Shown: positions 62,335 through 64,000 of the stretch, piece by piece | Numbering within the stretch: position 1 is the first letter of the stretch | Layout: every line of letters begins with the position of its first letter | Assembly: GCA_016710885.1 (NCBI GenBank) | Contig: JADJUC010000027.1 | Location: forward strand, 1-64,000 | Source of the DNA: Candidatus Proximibacter danicus | GTDB lineage: Bacteria > Pseudomonadota > Gammaproteobacteria > Burkholderiales > Rhodocyclaceae | Reading direction: 5' to 3' | Length of the DNA stretch: 64,000 bases | Notes under the pieces: model-generated | Databases searched by the model: none | Seen by the model: only the letters and a program-made list of their open reading frames with translations | What the model was told of the DNA's origin: nothing | Position numbers and translations under genes: made by a program

Positions 62335-63492
62335 ATGTCTCTTCCCACCCCTGATGCCGACGCGCTGGCCCATAGCCGGCAGCTGCAACAAGATATCGCC
62401 TCCGAAATCGCTGCCGCCGGAGGCTGGATATCGTTTGCCCGCTTCATGGAACGGGCGCTTTACGCTGCCGGGCTTGGCTACTATTCTGGCGGGGCACGCA
62501 AATTCGGTGCTGCCGGCGACTTCGTCACAGCACCGGAAATGACCCCGGCCTTCGCCCGGACACTGGCAGCGCAAGCCATGCAGATCATGGCGCTGAGCGC
62601 GCCGCAGATACTCGAAGCCGGTGCCGGCTCCGGCCGATTGGCGACAGATCTGCTGCTCGAGCTGGAAATACGCCAGGCGCTGCCGCAACGCTATTTCATT
62701 CTCGAGCTTTCCGGCGAGCTGCGCGCACGGCAGCGGGAAACGCTGCGGGCAGAGGCGCCGCATCTGCTCGACCGAGTGGAATGGCTGGATCGTCTGCCTA
62801 CACACTTCGATGGATTGGTGCTGGCCAACGAATTGCTCGATGCCCTGCCGGCCCATCTAGTGCGCTGGCGCGATGACGGAATTTTTGAGCGCGGCGTCAG
62901 CATTGCAGACGGACAGTTCGTCTGGGTAGAGCACGCGGCTACGGGTGCCGTGCTGGAGCGGGCCAAGGTACTCGGCGGCGAGTGCATCCCCGGCGGGGGC
63001 TATCTATCGGAAATCGGCCTCGCCGCTGCGGGCTGGACCGCCTCGTGGGCCGATATTCTTGGCTGCGGCGCACTGCTGCTCATTGATTACGGTTTCCCGC
63101 GCCACGAGTTCTACCACCCGCAGCGTCACGAAGGCACCCTGATGTGCCATTACCGCCACCACGCCCATCCCGACCCTTTCTATATGCCGGGTCTGCAGGA
63201 TGTCACCGTGCATGTGGATTTCACCGCCATAGCCGAAGCCGGAACCGAAGCCGGTCTGGATTTTCTCGGTTATACGGCGCAATCCACTTTCCTTATCAAT
63301 TGCGGAATAACCGAAGTCCTGTCACGAACACCGGCTGACGACATCCGCAGCTACCTGCCAGTCGCGAGTGCCGTGCAAAAGCTGATTTCCCCAGCGGAGA
63401 TGGGTGAGTTGTTCAAGGTCATCGCGCTCGGACGCGGCATTGACGTGCCGCTGCTGGGCTTTATCAGCGGTGAGCGCAGCGCGACGCTTTAA
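62335..63492 (+). CDS. SAM-dependent methyltransferase, MidA/NDUFAF7 family
   Basis: This 385-residue protein matches the MidA/NDUFAF7 (COG1565) protein arginine methyltransferase family. It has ISFARFMERALYAAGLGYY, KFGAAGDFVTAPEM, the SAM loop EAGAGSGRLATDLL, ANELLDALPAH, and LIDYGFPRHEFYHPQRHEGTL with the family HPQR motif. Bacterial substrates are not established; the mitochondrial relative methylates complex I. ATG 62335 gives the family's N-terminus. It is divergent from the pteridine reductase gene. A short inverted repeat (ATTGCAC/GTGCAAT, 63514-63542) follows it. Confidence 0.88.
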   Translation: MSLPTPDADALAHSRQLQQDIASEIAAAGGWISFARFMERALYAAGLGYYSGGARKFGAAGDFVTAPEMTPAFARTLAAQAMQIMALSAPQILEAGAGSGRLATDLLLELEIRQALPQRYFILELSGELRARQRETLRAEAPHLLDRVEWLDRLPTHFDGLVLANELLDALPAHLVRWRDDGIFERGVSIADGQFVWVEHAATGAVLERAKVLGGECIPGGGYLSEIGLAAAGWTASWADILGCGALLLIDYGFPRHEFYHPQRHEGTLMCHYRHHAHPDPFYMPGLQDVTVHVDFTAIAEAGTEAGLDFLGYTAQSTFLINCGITEVLSRTPADDIRSYLPVASAVQKLISPAEMGELFKVIALGRGIDVPLLGFISGERSATL

Positions 63493-63569
63493 CGAGGCGG
63501 TTCCGCTAGATTAATTGCACTGCAACATTTCGGTGGTGCAATAGGGGCATCAACCACTCGCCCGTTGCC

Positions 63570-64000
63570 ATGATGAAAAACACCCTCGCTTTCGCCTTGC
63601 TCTCTGCCGCATTGACACTACCGGTCGCGCACGCCGCACCGCCTGTCGAAATGCAGACGCCAACCCTCACGCAGGACATTACCAGCGCCGGCCGCTTGCG
63701 GCTGCAATCGCAACGCCTTGCCAAACTCTGGTTGCAGGCAGGCTTGGGCATCCATGCCGGCGCAGCCACCGGACAACTCGCCCGAGGGGTCGCACATTTC
63801 GAGGTAAATCTGGCGAGCCTCGCACGTTACGAAAAGAAGGAAGGCACCCAACAACCGCTTCAGCGCATCAACGAACTCTGGATCGCGTACCGGATCGCAC
63901 TGTCCCTGCCTTATAACGAATCGAATCTGAAAACAGTAAGCTATCTTGCCGACGATCTGACACAAGCCAGCGGCAAGCTGACCATGAAAATCGAGGCTAA
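63570..64000 (+). CDS. Secreted protein with PilJ-N-like sensor domain, cut by window end
   Basis: At least 143 residues are open to the window edge. A signal peptide (1-23, LTLPVAHAAPP) is followed by a helical domain: ITSAGRLRLQSQRLAKLWLQA, where the RxRxxSQRxAK pattern is typical of the type IV pili methyl-accepting chemotaxis N-terminal (PilJ-N) domain, which senses nitrate or related anions in NarX-like proteins. The true C-terminus is unseen, so it may be a soluble protein or a receptor. Start ATG 63570 or 63573; no clear ribosome site. Confidence 0.7.
   Translation, partial: MMKNTLAFALLSAALTLPVAHAAPPVEMQTPTLTQDITSAGRLRLQSQRLAKLWLQAGLGIHAGAATGQLARGVAHFEVNLASLARYEKKEGTQQPLQRINELWIAYRIALSLPYNESNLKTVSYLADDLTQASGKLTMKIEA

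Overview
The window looks like chromosome of a GC-rich betaproteobacterium, most likely order Rhodocyclales (Dechloromonas/Azonexus/Accumulibacter-like). The housekeeping blocks support this: rpoN-hpf-ptsN-hprK, ribE/ribBX/ribH-nusB-thiL-pgpA, recA-recX and ttcA-pteridine reductase. This placement is inferred from gene content and order; no database search was run.

Layout. 1-7.75 kb is an accessory island of toxin-antitoxin genes (HigBA-like, MntA/HepT-like), a DUF3800 gene and an Rhs-lipase effector remnant with a likely ankyrin immunity gene. Its parts are separated by copies of two repeat units. 7.8-14.2 kb holds a FabH-like ketoacyl synthase, a Na+/solute symporter, a double-PAS protein and a large acyl-CoA synthetase/GNAT (Pat-type) enzyme. 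14.2-30.1 kb, mainly on the minus strand, is a type I secretion locus. It has a remnant of the ABC exporter, a secreted protein, a ~3,380-residue lipase/RTX protein split by one frameshift, a glycosyltransferase and a HlyD adaptor, followed by a DUF945 protein. 30.4-39.3 kb contains VanZ, a 2Fe-2S ferredoxin, a hydrolase, a possible transglutaminase, VapBC, CutA, DsbD, a DHH phosphoesterase and an aminotransferase. 39.3-43.7 kb has a RelE/YefM pair, an EF-G paralogue, riboflavin synthase and an RHH/PIN-like pair with a broken toxin. 43.8-54.1 kb is mostly core genes. 54.1-59.5 kb is an envelope/signalling block: a PsiF-like protein, a secreted sensor-like protein, a CsgG-family protein, a Ser/Thr kinase and a convergent FHA-adenylate cyclase. 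The window ends with TtcA, pteridine reductase, a MidA-like methyltransferase and a truncated PilJ-N-type secreted protein.

Two themes stand out. First, the toxic or secreted partner is broken again and again while its protective partner stays open. HigB has a nonsense codon, HepT a 2-nt frameshift, the PIN-like toxin a 1-nt frameshift, and the Rhs-lipase three frameshifts plus a lost 5' end, yet every cognate antidote gene is intact. The type I exporter is also a remnant, and its RTX cargo has a frameshift. Second, the periplasmic half of the Ser/Thr kinase appears to share a domain with the secreted protein encoded two genes upstream. The kinase also lies next to an FHA-adenylate cyclase, which suggests an envelope-to-cAMP signalling module. 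No tRNA, rRNA, CRISPR array, transposase or riboswitch was recognised.
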